A stretch of DNA of 64,000 nucleotides. Source: Alphaproteobacteria bacterium (GTDB taxonomy: Bacteria > Pseudomonadota > Alphaproteobacteria > Ferrovibrionales > Ferrovibrionaceae). The notes under the pieces are model-generated. The model saw only the letters and a program-made list of their open reading frames with translations. It made no database searches and had not been told where the DNA came from. A program made the translations under genes and the position numbers. Position 1 is the stretch's first letter. Each line of letters begins with the position of its first letter. Below are positions 21,008 through 32,795 of this stretch, piece by piece. The stretch covers positions 124,001 to 188,000 of the forward strand of contig JAFKFH010000008.1 in NCBI GenBank assembly GCA_017307375.1. Reading direction: 5' to 3'.

Positions 21008-22417
21008 GATCAGGAACTTCGTCGCCAGCTGGTAAAGCTTGCCGTAGGGCGGCGCCAGCAGGTCCAGCGGATTGATGAACCCGACCTTGTGGACGGCACG
21101 CGCATGCGACAGGCGGCGGAAGCCGTCCCGCCCGTGATAGGATCCGATGCCCGAGGCGCCAACCCCGCCGAACGGCAGGTCGTCCTGGGCGACGTGCAGC
21201 AGCGTGCCGTTGAGCGTGACGCCGCCGGAAATGGTACGCGACATCACCGTTTCAGTGGTCGCGTCATCGCGGCTGAGGCAATAGAGCGCCAGCGGCCGGT
21301 CGCGGCCGTTGATCTCGGCGATCGCCTGGTCCAGCGTGTCGTAGGGGATGATCGGCAGCACCGGACCGAAGATCTCCTCGCGCATCAGCAGATTGTCGCG
21401 CGGCGCATCGATCACCACGGTCGGCCCGATCTTGCCGGCAGCGGTCGCCGCCTCGGCATCGTGGCTCAGTACGCGCGCGCCGGCTGCCTGCGCCGCCGCG
21501 ATGGCATCGGCCAGCCGGCGGCGGTGGCGTTCGGTCACCATCGCGGTGTAGTCGACGTTGCTGCCGGCGGTCGGGAACATCCGCCGTGCCTCGGTGATGA
21601 TCGCTTCCGCCAAGGCATCGACCTGCGCGCGCGGCGCCAGCACGTAGTCCGGCGCGATACAGGTCTGGCCGGCATTGATGAACTTGCCGAAGGCGATGTC
21701 GCGCGCCGCCCTGGCGACGGGATAGTCGGCCCCGACCACGACCGGCGATTTGCCGCCCAGTTCCAGGGTCACGGGCGTCAGGTTCTCGGCCGCCGCCAGC
21801 ATGACCTTTCGCCCGACATTGGTCGAGCCGGTGAACAGAAGATGGTCGAACGGCAGGCGGCAAAAGGCTTCCGCGACGTCCGGCCCGCCGGTCACGACGG
21901 CGACTTCGTCCGGCGGAAATGCCTCGCCGATCAGCGTCTGCAGCAGGGCCGAAAAGCGCGGCGTCAGCTCGGACGGCTTGATCATCGCGCGATTGCCGGC
22001 CGCCAGCGCATCGACCAGCGGCGAGAAGGCCAGCATCACCGGGTAATTCCACGGCACGACGATGCCGATGACGCCGAGCGGCTGGTACTGCACCCAGGCA
22101 CTGGCCGGCTGGAAGGTCAGGGCAACGTGGCGACGTTCCGGCCGCATCCACGACCGCAGATGCCGGCGGGCATGGCGGATCGCGTTCAGCGACGGCAGCA
22201 CTTCGAGCAGCATGGTCTCCGGGATGGCGCGATTGCCGAAGTCGGCGGAAATCGCCGCAGCCATCGCGGCGCGATGCTCGGTCAGGATGCGCTCGACCCT
22301 GGCCAGGCTGGCCAGCCGCGCTTGGCGATCGGGAATCCCGGCCCGGTTCCAGGCGTCGCGCTGGCGGCCGAAGGTCGCGGCAATTTCGTCGCGCGCCGCA
22401 GGCGTCATGTCGTTCAT
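20996..22417 (-). CDS. calB: Coniferyl-aldehyde-dehydrogenase-like NAD(P)+ aldehyde dehydrogenase
   Basis: An aldehyde dehydrogenase of 473 residues in the CalB branch. The proton-abstracting glutamate is in TLELGGKSP (Glu219) and the nucleophilic cysteine in NAGQTCIAPDY (Cys253); the FGPVLPI and GVGASGIGSYHG motifs follow. The C-terminal hydrophobic segment is typical of this branch. ATG 22417 lies 2 bases after the LysR stop and its ribosome-binding site GGGAGG is inside the end of the LysR gene. The natural substrate may be another aromatic or long-chain aldehyde. Confidence 0.85.
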   Translation of the reverse strand: MNDMTPAARDEIAATFGRQRDAWNRAGIPDRQARLASLARVERILTEHRAAMAAAISADFGNRAIPETMLLEVLPSLNAIRHARRHLRSWMRPERRHVALTFQPASAWVQYQPLGVIGIVVPWNYPVMLAFSPLVDALAAGNRAMIKPSELTPRFSALLQTLIGEAFPPDEVAVVTGGPDVAEAFCRLPFDHLLFTGSTNVGRKVMLAAAENLTPVTLELGGKSPVVVGADYPVARAARDIAFGKFINAGQTCIAPDYVLAPRAQVDALAEAIITEARRMFPTAGSNVDYTAMVTERHRRRLADAIAAAQAAGARVLSHDAEAATAAGKIGPTVVIDAPRDNLLMREEIFGPVLPIIPYDTLDQAIAEINGRDRPLALYCLSRDDATTETVMSRTISGGVTLNGTLLHVAQDDLPFGGVGASGIGSYHGRDGFRRLSHARAVHKVGFINPLDLLAPPYGKLYQLATKFLIARR

Positions 22418-22419
22418 TG

Positions 22420-23337
22420 TCAACCTCCCTTGTCGGCTGCGCCGATCCGGCGCAGCCAGGCACAGAAGTCGCGGATCGCAGGATCAGTCCCCGCGCCCTC
22501 CGGCACATAGGCACAATAGCTGCGCGAGGGCAGCACTGGCGAGGAAAACGGTGCCACCAGCCGCCCGGCGGCAAGGTCGCTCGCCACCAGGGCGGTCGGG
22601 CCGATGGCAATGCCCAGGCCGTCTATGGCGGCCTGCAAGGCCAGGTAATTGTGGTCCAGCACCAGTTCGCCGGCCGGCTCGACGTCGCGTAATCCTGCCA
22701 GGGCGAGCCAGTCGGGCCACAGCCGCGGCTGGGTCGCGGCATGCAGCAGGGTGTGGTTGGCCAGATCGCCGGGACGGCGCAGGCGATGGCGGCGCAGCGC
22801 GGTGGGGCTGCAGACCGGCAGGCGATGCTCGGTCAGGAACGGTTCGGCAACATAGCCGTGAAAACTGTCGGGGCCGCGGCGAATCACCACGTCGTGCAGT
22901 TCGGCCAGCGAATCGACCGGTTCGCTCGACGTCGACAGCCGCACGTCGACGGCCGGATGGCTGCGCCGGAAATCGCCCAGCCGTGGCAGCAGCCAGCGCA
23001 GCGCGAAGGTCGCCAGGGCATTCACCTTCAGGATGCGCCGCCGCGACCTGGCCCCCTCCTCCGCATGGCGCCCCGCTGCGCTGGCAATTCTGCTCAGCGC
23101 GGCAGCGACCTCACCGTGGAAAGCGCGGCCGGCGGGCGTCAACGTCACGCGGCGATTGCCGCGCGCGAACAACTCGGGCGGGCCGAGCCAGTCTTCCAGC
23201 TGGCGGATCTGGTAGCTGACCGCGCCATGGGTGAGACCGAGTTCGGTGGCGGCGTCCTTGAAGCTCTGATGGCGGGCCGCCGCATCGAAGGCGCGCAGGG
23301 CGTTCAGCGGCGGCAGCCGGCGGACGGGTTTCGCCAT
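22420..23337 (-). CDS. LysR-family regulator (GcvA-like)
   Basis: A LysR regulator of 305 residues. The DNA-binding domain reads LPPLNALRAFDAAARHQSF, then LGLTHGAVSYQIRQLEDWLG, which is the GcvA/AmpR type. ATG 23337 (MAKPVRRLPPL) is the natural family start; further codons upstream are not supported. It sits directly upstream of, and in line with, the aldehyde dehydrogenase gene, so it may be co-transcribed with its target instead of divergent from it. Confidence 0.88.
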   Translation of the reverse strand: MAKPVRRLPPLNALRAFDAAARHQSFKDAATELGLTHGAVSYQIRQLEDWLGPPELFARGNRRVTLTPAGRAFHGEVAAALSRIASAAGRHAEEGARSRRRILKVNALATFALRWLLPRLGDFRRSHPAVDVRLSTSSEPVDSLAELHDVVIRRGPDSFHGYVAEPFLTEHRLPVCSPTALRRHRLRRPGDLANHTLLHAATQPRLWPDWLALAGLRDVEPAGELVLDHNYLALQAAIDGLGIAIGPTALVASDLAAGRLVAPFSSPVLPSRSYCAYVPEGAGTDPAIRDFCAWLRRIGAADKGG

Positions 23338-23441
23338 GATCGGGCCTCGCGTCAAAAATCCTGTCGTGAAGCCCAAGATTACTGGTTTGCATGGGCCATT
23401 CAATACAAGCAGTCTGGCGCGAACCCAGCGAGGAGCCCGAA

Positions 23442-24059
23442 ATGACCGCGCATGTCGTCACCGACCAAGCCACCCTGCAGGCACTCTACGGCGAGCCGGG
23501 GCTCACCTCGCTTGCCAAGGTCGTCGATCATATCCATCCGCATTATGCGCGGATGATCGAGGCCGCGCCGTTCGCGGTGCTCGCGACCGTCGGACCGCAC
23601 GGCCTCGATACCTCGCCGCGGGGCGATGCCGCGGGTTTTGTCGCGATCGAGAATGACCGGACGCTGCTGCTGCCCGATCGTCGCGGCAACAACCGTATCG
23701 ATACGCTGCGCAACATCGTCGCCGATCCGCGCATCGCGCTGCTGTTCCTGATCCCCGGGGTCGGCGAAACCCTGCGCGTCAATGGCACGGCCATGGTCTC
23801 GGTCGACCCGGCCCTGCTCGCCCGTTTTGCCGTCGACGGCAAGTCGCCGCGCTCGGTCCTGATCATCACCGTGCAGTCGGTATTCTTCCAGTGCTCGCGC
23901 GCCGTGATCCGCGGCGGACTATGGGACCCGGCGCGGCAGATCGAGCGCGCGGCGCTGCCGTCGACCGGCACCATCCTCGGCGATCTGAGCCGGGGCGAGG
24001 TCGATGGCCGCGCCTATGACCGCGACCTGCCCGGCCGGGTGGCAGCGACCTTGTACTAG
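23442..24059 (+). CDS. PPOX-class FMN-dependent flavoprotein
   Basis: A split-barrel flavoprotein of 205 residues related to pyridoxamine-phosphate oxidases. Landmarks are FAVLATVGPHGLDTSPRGD, the FMN-binding LLPDRRGNNRIDTLRNI and IALLFLIPGVGETLRVNG. The group usually has oxidoreductase or reactive-oxygen-related roles. ATG 23442 follows GAGGAG by 8 bases. It is divergent from the LysR gene and converges on the TPR gene, sharing CTAG. Confidence 0.85.
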   Translation: MTAHVVTDQATLQALYGEPGLTSLAKVVDHIHPHYARMIEAAPFAVLATVGPHGLDTSPRGDAAGFVAIENDRTLLLPDRRGNNRIDTLRNIVADPRIALLFLIPGVGETLRVNGTAMVSVDPALLARFAVDGKSPRSVLIITVQSVFFQCSRAVIRGGLWDPARQIERAALPSTGTILGDLSRGEVDGRAYDRDLPGRVAATLY

Positions 24060-25675
24060 GCCGATCGCGCCGCGCTCGCCTCTGCCGTGAGCGCGGCGGC
24101 GACATCGGCCACGACGCTGGACCAGTCGCCCGGCGTCGGCTGCCGGAAGATCCGCATGCCCGCATACCAGGGCGTCGACGTGCCGCTGCGCTGCCAGCGC
24201 CAGCAGGTATCGAAACGGTTGAGCAGCCACACCGGTCGCCCCAGCGCACCGGCAAGATGGGCGACCGCCGTGTCCACCGAGATCACCAGATCGAGATTGA
24301 CGATCAGTCCCGCCAGATCGCCGAAGTCGTTCAGATAGCCCGAGCCGTCGAGCACGCCGAATGCGGCGGGACTGTCGCCGTTCCGGTATTCGTGCTGCAA
24401 CGATACGAAGCGGGCGCCGGCACAATCGAACAGCGGCGCGAGCTGGGCAAGTTGCAGCGAACGCCGACGATCGATCAGCTTGCCTTCCAGCGGCACGGTC
24501 GATCGCGGGTTTCCAGCCCAGCAGATCCCGACCTTCAACCCGCTCAGCCCTGCGGTCGCCTGTGCCCAGCGTTCGCGCTGCTGCCCGGGTGCCGCAAGAT
24601 AGGGCCGATCGAAGGTCCATCCGTCCATATCGGGATAGAGGCCCAGCACCAGCGGCAGGCTCATGACCGGCACCACGAAGTCGGCGGTGACGCGGCCGGC
24701 ATCGGCCTCGCGGATGACCGTCAGGTTTGGCATGTCGGCGGCGAATTCCGCGAGGATCGAGGCGAGCTGAGGCCGCGCCGACAGGAAAACATGTTTCGCG
24801 ATTGCGGCAAGCGGACGCACGAAACGCACGAATTGCAGAATGTCGCCGAAACCCTGCTCCGGCTCGACGAGAACCACCTTTCCGGCAACGTCTTCGCCGG
24901 CCCAGGGTCCGCGGGCGATCGACTGGCGCAGTCCGGCGAAGTCGGGCAGGCCGAGGCGGCCCTCGTGGTCGGCGAAACCTCGCCGCCAGCCGCCATCCAC
25001 CATCCAGGCCCTGGCACGCACGACATAGGAAATCGGACTGGCAGGTTCCAGTGCCACCAGGCGGTCGAACCATTTCATCTCGCAGGACGCGGCATCGATC
25101 AGATGCGACATCTCGACGAAGCTGTGCAGGGCGACGATGTTGCCCGGGGCCAGGATGCAGGCGATCCTGGAAACGGCGAGCGCCTGATCAAACAGGCCCT
25201 GGACGCGAAAAACCGTGCCGGCCTCGGCAGGAATCTCGGGATTGGCGGGATCGAGCAGCAAGGCGTGCCGATAGAGCGAGGCGATCGAGGATTGCGCCTT
25301 TTCCTGCCGATGGACCAGCAAGGCCAGTTGCGCATAGGCCGTGGCAAGCGCGGGAGCCAGCGCGATCACCTGCCTGAGCTCCAGCTCGGCCGCCGCGTCG
25401 GCGCCGCGCACCAGCAGCAACTGGGCCAGCATCAGCCTGATGTCGATGGCATGCGGTGCCAGCGCGATGCCCTGACGCAGCAGGGTTTCGCCTTCCGCCT
25501 CCCGACCCGATCGGATCAGCAGGAAACCGCGCAGCTTGAACGCAGGGCCGAAATTGCCTGCCTCGCAGGCCAGCCGCCACGCCTCGTCCGCGTCGCCGCG
25601 CGCCAGCGCAGCTTCGGCCCGGGCCACAACCATCGGCGGGCCGGACGACAGGCTCCGCTTGCTCGATTTGGACAA
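24056..25675 (-). CDS. TPR-repeat glycosyltransferase-like protein
   Basis: A protein of 539 residues. The N-terminal ~200 residues consist of TPR-like helical repeats (for example AEGETLLRQGIALAP, AELELRQVIALAPAL). The C-terminal half is a GT-B-like domain as in bacterial O-GlcNAc-transferase-related proteins, with KVGICWAGNP, FVSLQHEYR, DLVISVDTAVAHLAGALGRPVW and an aromatic end with WYAGMRIFRQ. Such proteins may glycosylate a cell-surface or flagellar component, but acceptor and sugar are unknown. No other glycan genes are nearby. Confidence 0.78.
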   Translation of the reverse strand: MSKSSKRSLSSGPPMVVARAEAALARGDADEAWRLACEAGNFGPAFKLRGFLLIRSGREAEGETLLRQGIALAPHAIDIRLMLAQLLLVRGADAAAELELRQVIALAPALATAYAQLALLVHRQEKAQSSIASLYRHALLLDPANPEIPAEAGTVFRVQGLFDQALAVSRIACILAPGNIVALHSFVEMSHLIDAASCEMKWFDRLVALEPASPISYVVRARAWMVDGGWRRGFADHEGRLGLPDFAGLRQSIARGPWAGEDVAGKVVLVEPEQGFGDILQFVRFVRPLAAIAKHVFLSARPQLASILAEFAADMPNLTVIREADAGRVTADFVVPVMSLPLVLGLYPDMDGWTFDRPYLAAPGQQRERWAQATAGLSGLKVGICWAGNPRSTVPLEGKLIDRRRSLQLAQLAPLFDCAGARFVSLQHEYRNGDSPAAFGVLDGSGYLNDFGDLAGLIVNLDLVISVDTAVAHLAGALGRPVWLLNRFDTCWRWQRSGTSTPWYAGMRIFRQPTPGDWSSVVADVAAALTAEASAARSA

Positions 25676-25749
25676 CCAACACTCCCGCAGGCCGCTGTCG
25701 GACAGGCGGCGAGACTAGCCCCGGAACGTCGGAGCGGCAACGTCGCGGG

Positions 25750-27138
25750 TCAGACGCGCCTGCCGAACCAGCGGCCCGACGCCACCGCCGTCGTCAATAC
25801 GACCCCGTAGAGCACGAGGCCAAGCGCCAGCGCCGCGAACAGCCAGGCCAGCGAGCCGGTCATCGCAAGCAAGATCCAGCCGCCACCCAGGGCGATCGCG
25901 ACACGCAGCGTACCGGCCGCGAGCGGCCAGAACAGCCGCCCCGCCCCCTGCGAGGCGAAGTAGAGCGACAGGCCCAGCCCGAAGAAGCCATAGGCCGGGC
26001 CGACGAGACGCAGATAGGCGCTGCCGGTTTCGATCATCCGGGCATCGGCGCTGAACAGGGCCAGCCAGGCCTGCGGCCAGATCGCGGCGGCAATGCCGAT
26101 CGCTTCGGTCATCGCGAAGGCGATCGCGCCCCCGATCAGCGCGATCCGCAAGGCACGCCGATGCTGGCCCGCCCCGACATTGGTGCCGACCAGCGCGACC
26201 AGCGGCGCCCCCAGTCCGAAGACCAGCGGAATCAGCATGTATTCGACCCGGGCGCCGGTACCGAAGCCGGCAACCGCATCGACGCCCGCGGCGCCGGCGA
26301 CCAGCGCGGTAGCACCGGCAATGGTCAGGTTGGTCTGGACCGAGGACAGCGTGCCGACAGCACCGATCGACAGAATGTCGCGAAACACCGGCCAGCGCAG
26401 CGCCGTCCACCTGAAGCGCGCCAGGTTGCGCCCGGACAGCACGTACCAGCCCATCACGGCGATGCCGCCGATATAGAACGCGACCAGCGCCAGGCCGCCG
26501 CCGGCAATGCCCATCGCCGGAATCGGGCCCCACCCGAAGATCAGCAGCGGCGACAAGGGCACCAGCAGCACGACGCCGCCACAGACGACCAGCGCGGGAA
26601 GCAGCATGTTGCCGGTGCCGCGAATGACCGAGGCCAGGCCGTTCATCGCCCAGAGCAGCACGTTGCCGGCAAAGACGACATTCGAATAGATCAGCGCGGC
26701 TTCGAGATCGCCCGCCGTGCCGCCGAGCAGGCGATAGATCGGCCGCCCCCAGGCCAGCATGATCACGGTAAAGACGAAGCCGAGGCCGATCGAGATCACC
26801 AGCGCGTGCAGCACCAGCGCATCGGCATCGTCGCGCCGGCCGGCGCCGAGGGCGCGGGCCACGGCCGACGATATGCCGCCGCCCATCGCACCGCCGGAGA
26901 TCATCTGCATCAGCATCACCGGCGGAAAGACCAGCGCCATGCCGGCCAGCGCATCGGTGCCGAGACGCGCAACCCACCAGGTTTCGATCAGACCGGTGGC
27001 GGCCTGGGCCAGCATGATCAGGATGTTGGGCCAGGCCATCTTCAGCAGGGTCGGCACGATCGGCCCGTGCAGCAGCGCCATGGTCCGCGCGCTGTATTGC
27101 GGCGGGGCGGCCGCCGCCTCGGGCGTCGTGGCGGTCAT
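25750..27138 (-). CDS. MATE-family multidrug efflux transporter
   Basis: An inner-membrane exporter of 462 residues with 12 predicted membrane helices in two halves. The MATE hallmark is visible in the first half (PNILIMLAQAATGLIETWWVARLG) and repeated in the second (SVQTNLTIAGATALVAGAAG). It expels cationic drugs or metabolites using an ion gradient. ATG 27138 overlaps the HxlR stop by four bases, so expression should be tied to the regulator. Confidence 0.9.
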   Translation of the reverse strand: MTATTPEAAAAPPQYSARTMALLHGPIVPTLLKMAWPNILIMLAQAATGLIETWWVARLGTDALAGMALVFPPVMLMQMISGGAMGGGISSAVARALGAGRRDDADALVLHALVISIGLGFVFTVIMLAWGRPIYRLLGGTAGDLEAALIYSNVVFAGNVLLWAMNGLASVIRGTGNMLLPALVVCGGVVLLVPLSPLLIFGWGPIPAMGIAGGGLALVAFYIGGIAVMGWYVLSGRNLARFRWTALRWPVFRDILSIGAVGTLSSVQTNLTIAGATALVAGAAGVDAVAGFGTGARVEYMLIPLVFGLGAPLVALVGTNVGAGQHRRALRIALIGGAIAFAMTEAIGIAAAIWPQAWLALFSADARMIETGSAYLRLVGPAYGFFGLGLSLYFASQGAGRLFWPLAAGTLRVAIALGGGWILLAMTGSLAWLFAALALGLVLYGVVLTTAVASGRWFGRRV

Positions 27139-27611
27139 TGCGCATATCTCCGATGGACGCGGTCGGACGCGGCCGGGCCGGGCGCTACGCGAAAACGCGG
27201 GCCGGTGAGCGGCTCGCCGCTCAGTCGGTCGACCAGCACGGGATCGGCCGGCCGCCCCGTCTCGGTATCGATCATCTGCACGGCCGGCCCCTCCGGGGCG
27301 AAATGCCGGTTGCCCCATGCCATCAGCGCCAGGGTCACCGCGCGGAAATCGCGCCCTCGCTCGGTCAGCAGATACTCGTCGCGCGGCGGACGCTGCTGAT
27401 AGCGGCGACGTTCGAGCAGGCCGGCCTCGACCAGCGCGTTCAGGCGGCGGGTCAGCATGTTCGGCGCGATGCCGAGGCTGCGGCGGAAATCCTCGAACCG
27501 GGTGGCGCCGTTCAGGGCATCCCGGAGGATCAGGATGCTCCACCATTCGCCGACCCGCGCCAGCGAGCGTGCGATCGGGCATTCCATGCCGTCGAAACTG
27601 GTCTTGTGCAT
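27135..27611 (-). CDS. HxlR-family transcriptional regulator
   Basis: A winged-helix regulator of 158 residues. It contains the family pattern CPIARSLARVGEWWSILILRDAL (Cys near residue 11), then FEDFRRSLGIAPNMLTRRLNALVEAGLLERR, then PRDEYLLTERG. Divergent from the epoxide hydrolase gene and coupled to the MATE gene, it probably controls both. The cysteine near the N-terminus is that used for aldehyde or quinone sensing in some HxlR proteins. Confidence 0.88.
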   Translation of the reverse strand: MHKTSFDGMECPIARSLARVGEWWSILILRDALNGATRFEDFRRSLGIAPNMLTRRLNALVEAGLLERRRYQQRPPRDEYLLTERGRDFRAVTLALMAWGNRHFAPEGPAVQMIDTETGRPADPVLVDRLSGEPLTGPRFRVAPGPAASDRVHRRYAQ

Positions 27612-27702
27612 CGCCGGACGATAGGTCGAGTCACTATCAACATGCAAGTTACTTGACGGCACCCTGCCGATCGCGAAGGCTTGGGGTATGGAGGAACCGC
27701 CG

Positions 27703-28833
27703 ATGCAGCCATTCACCGTGACGTGGGAGAAGACCGCGCTCGACGCCCTGCGGGCGCGCATCCGCCGCCATCCGTTCCCGCCAGCCCTGCCCCGCCCGGA
27801 CTGGACCCATGGCTGCGACCCCGGATTCATCGAGGATCTATGCGGCTACTGGGTCGACGGCTTCGATGCCGGGGCGGCCGCGGCGGACCTCAATCGCCAT
27901 CCGCAGATCGTCACCGAGATCGAGGGCACCACGATCCACGCCGTGCATGTGGTCGGCGAGGCGCAGGGCCGCCGCCCGCTGTTGCTGGTGCATGGCTGGC
28001 CGGGATCGACCTTCGAATTCTGGCAGGTTATCGGGCCGCTGGCCTTTCCCAGCCGCCATGGCGGCCGGGCGGAAGACGCGTTCGACCTCGTCATTCCGTC
28101 GCTGCCCGGCTTCGGCTTCTCGGGCAAGCCGGCCCACCCGGTCGGCGCGCGCACGACGGCGCGGCTGTTCGATACGCTGATGCAACGGCTGGGCTATCGC
28201 CGATATCTCGCCCAGGGCGGCGACTGGGGCTCGGCGGTCTGCAGCTGGCTGGCGCTTGAACATCCGGCCTCGCTCCGCTCGATCCATCTCAATTTCATGC
28301 TGGTACATCCGCGGGCGACGCCGGAAACCGCCGAGGAGAAGGCCTGGGCGACAGCTCGGGACAAGGTCCAGTTCGAGCTTGGCGCCTATGCCCAGTTGCA
28401 AGGCACCAAGCCGCGTTCTCTCGGCTATGCGATGGCCGACAACCCTGTCGCCCAGGCAGCCTGGATCATCGAGCGCTTCCACGACTGGTCGGACCGGCGC
28501 GCGAAACCGTTCGCCCAGGTCTTTTCCCGCGACCAGTTGCTGACCAACGTGATGATCTACGTGATGAACGATGCCTTCGTTTCATCGACCTGGTACTACG
28601 CCGCCGCGATCGCCGAAGGCGTGCGCCAGATGCCCGAGGGGGCCCGCATCACCGTACCGACCGCCTTCGCCGCCTTCCCCGATCCGCGCTCGCCGGCACC
28701 GCCGCGCCGCTGGGCCGAGCGCGGCTACGATATCGTGCGCTGGACCGATCAGCCGTGCGGCGGCCATTTCGCCGCGATGGAGGAACCCGGCCTGTTCGTC
28801 GACGATCTCCGCGGCTGGGCCGGGGCGCTTTAG
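27703..28833 (+). CDS. Epoxide hydrolase (alpha/beta fold with EHN domain)
   Basis: An epoxide hydrolase of 376 residues. The N-terminal EHN domain (residues 1-75, IRRHPFPPALPRPDW) precedes the fold. HGWPGSTFEFW gives the oxyanion region, GGDWGSAV holds the nucleophile (Asp174), tyrosines typical of the lid lie in TWYYAAA, and CGGHFAAME holds the general-base histidine. ATG 27703 is preferred because GGAGG, part of an alternative start at 27688, lies about 9 bases upstream. An HxlR regulator is divergent, so xenobiotic or reactive-carbonyl response is plausible. Confidence 0.87.
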   Translation: MQPFTVTWEKTALDALRARIRRHPFPPALPRPDWTHGCDPGFIEDLCGYWVDGFDAGAAAADLNRHPQIVTEIEGTTIHAVHVVGEAQGRRPLLLVHGWPGSTFEFWQVIGPLAFPSRHGGRAEDAFDLVIPSLPGFGFSGKPAHPVGARTTARLFDTLMQRLGYRRYLAQGGDWGSAVCSWLALEHPASLRSIHLNFMLVHPRATPETAEEKAWATARDKVQFELGAYAQLQGTKPRSLGYAMADNPVAQAAWIIERFHDWSDRRAKPFAQVFSRDQLLTNVMIYVMNDAFVSSTWYYAAAIAEGVRQMPEGARITVPTAFAAFPDPRSPAPPRRWAERGYDIVRWTDQPCGGHFAAMEEPGLFVDDLRGWAGAL

Positions 28834-28834
28834 C

Positions 28835-29455
28835 ATGCGCGTCTGTTTCATCGGCGACAGTTTCGTCAACGGTGTCGGCGACGCCGAAGGGCTGGGCTGG
28901 CGCGGCCGGGTGACCGCCGCGGCGCTCAAAACCGGCCTCGACGTGACGGCCTACGATCTCGGCATCCGCCGCAACACCAGCGGCGACATCCGGGCCCGAT
29001 GGGAGGCCGAAACCGCGGCGCGGCTGCCCGCAGGCCTGCCCCACCGGCTGCTCTTTGCCTTCGGCACCAATGATTGTGCCGATGACGGCACCGGCCGGCG
29101 GCGAATGGGGCTGGCCGACTCCGTGGCCAATGCCGAAGCCATTCTCGACAAGGCCCGGCGGCAGGCGCCGACCCTGATGATCGGTCCACCACCTATCCTC
29201 GACGATGGGGAAGCCGATGCCCGCATCGCCGAGCTCGACAAGGAACTGGGTGCGCTCTGCGCGGGGCTCGACGTACCGTTCCTGCCCGTGCTCGGCCTTC
29301 TGCGGCAGCACGAAGCCTGGACCCGAGGGGCTCGCCGCGGTGACGGCACGCATCCGGACGCCGAGGGCTATGCCCTGCTGGCCCGCGAAATCCTCGCCTG
29401 GCCGGCATTCCGGTCCTGGATCGGCCTCAATCCTCTGCAAGGAAATCAGCGATGA
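28835..29455 (+). CDS. SGNH/GDSL-type esterase
   Basis: An SGNH hydrolase of 206 residues. Block I is FIGDSFVNGVGD (Ser about residue 8), block III FGTNDCADDG and block V DGTHPDAEGY with the catalytic Asp and His. No signal peptide is seen, so it is cytoplasmic. It begins one base after the epoxide hydrolase stop and overlaps the MaoC gene by four bases, indicating a three-gene operon. Confidence 0.87.
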   Translation: MRVCFIGDSFVNGVGDAEGLGWRGRVTAAALKTGLDVTAYDLGIRRNTSGDIRARWEAETAARLPAGLPHRLLFAFGTNDCADDGTGRRRMGLADSVANAEAILDKARRQAPTLMIGPPPILDDGEADARIAELDKELGALCAGLDVPFLPVLGLLRQHEAWTRGARRGDGTHPDAEGYALLAREILAWPAFRSWIGLNPLQGNQR

Positions 29456-29901
29456 GCGACCTGCTCTACCTCGACGACCTCGTCGTCGGCCAGCGTTTTG
29501 CAAGCCCCAGCCACCAGCTCGACGAAGCCCAGATCAAGGCCTTTGCCGGGCAATTCGACCCGCAGCCCTTTCATCTCGACGACGAGGCCGCCAAGGGCAC
29601 GCTGTTCGGCGGTCTCGCCGCCTCGGGGTGGCATACCGCGGCAGTCACCATGAAGCTGCTGGTGGCGGGCGGCGCACCGATTGCCGGCGGCATCATCGGC
29701 GCCGGGGGCGAGATCAAATGGCCGGCGCCGACCCGTCCGGGCGACATCCTGCATGTCGAGAGCGAGGTGATCGAGATCGTGCCCTCGAAATCGCGCCCGG
29801 ACCGCGGCATGGTGACGCTGCGCAGCCGGACGATGAACCAGGATGGCCAAGTGGTGCAGGAGTTCACAGCCAAGCTGGTGGTGCCGCGGCGGGCGAGCTA
29901 G
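29452..29901 (+). CDS. MaoC-like (R)-enoyl hydratase/dehydratase
   Basis: A single hot-dog-fold protein of 149 residues. The catalytic Asp and His of the hydratase motif are in FDPQPFHLDDE (Asp31, His36), and ASGWHTAAVTMKLLV and WPAPTRPGDILHVESEV match the MaoC family. It likely hydrates an enoyl-CoA. Overlap with the SGNH gene suggests a shared degradative role with the epoxide hydrolase. Ends converge with the PAP2 gene in CTAG. Confidence 0.87.
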   Translation: MSDLLYLDDLVVGQRFASPSHQLDEAQIKAFAGQFDPQPFHLDDEAAKGTLFGGLAASGWHTAAVTMKLLVAGGAPIAGGIIGAGGEIKWPAPTRPGDILHVESEVIEIVPSKSRPDRGMVTLRSRTMNQDGQVVQEFTAKLVVPRRAS

Positions 29902-30593
29902 GCACTCGGCGGCTCGACCGCGCCGCGCTGCTGCAGCCTGGCGGCAATGCCCCAGCACATCGCCGCCCAGGCCGCCCCGAGGCACCAGCCGGCCAGCACG
30001 TCGGTCGGGTAGTGGACGCCGAGATAGATGCGGCTCAGCCCCACCATCAGGGTCAGCAGCACGCCGAGCGCCATGACATAGGCTTTCACCGGCAACTCGG
30101 CCTTGCTGCGGGCCAGCAGCGCGGCGATGGTCAGGAAGGTGATCGCCGACATCGTGGCATGGCCGCTGGGAAAGCTCGCGGTGAATACGCGCGCCGCGGG
30201 GGTCACCACGTCGGGACGCGGCCGGTCGAAGGCATATTTCAGCAGGGTGGAGACGACCGTGCCGCCGATCACCGAGACCAGCAGAAGCGTGGCGGTCGCC
30301 CGCTTGCGGCGGAGCAGCAGATAGCCGGTGGCGGCGGCAAGCAGCAACCCGAGACAGGCGAAACTGCCCAGTGCGGTGATGTCGCGCGCCGCCTCGTCGA
30401 ACCAGGCCGGGCCGATCGGCTCGGCCAGATTGTCGGGCTCGCGCAGCGCCAGCAGCACGGCTTTGTCGAAGTCGAGCGTCTCGCCCTCCAGCACCTCGGC
30501 CGCGAGCTGGCCGAAGGCGAGAAGCAGCAGGGCAGCGGCGATAAGCGCCAGTTCGCGCCGCGCCCGGGTGAACAGGGTCGACAGGAGGCTCAT
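29898..30593 (-). CDS. PAP2-family membrane phosphatase
   Basis: A membrane phosphatase of 231 residues with about six helices. The three-part PAP2 signature is complete: KYAFDRPRP, FPSGHATM (catalytic His) and SRIYLGVHYPTDVLAG. It dephosphorylates a lipid phosphate such as undecaprenyl pyrophosphate or phosphatidate with its active site on the outer face. Its stop overlaps the MaoC stop. Confidence 0.9.
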   Translation of the reverse strand: MSLLSTLFTRARRELALIAAALLLLAFGQLAAEVLEGETLDFDKAVLLALREPDNLAEPIGPAWFDEAARDITALGSFACLGLLLAAATGYLLLRRKRATATLLLVSVIGGTVVSTLLKYAFDRPRPDVVTPAARVFTASFPSGHATMSAITFLTIAALLARSKAELPVKAYVMALGVLLTLMVGLSRIYLGVHYPTDVLAGWCLGAAWAAMCWGIAARLQQRGAVEPPSA

Positions 30594-30605
30594 GGCCTCC
30601 GTCTA

Positions 30606-32795
<2,190 letters not shown>

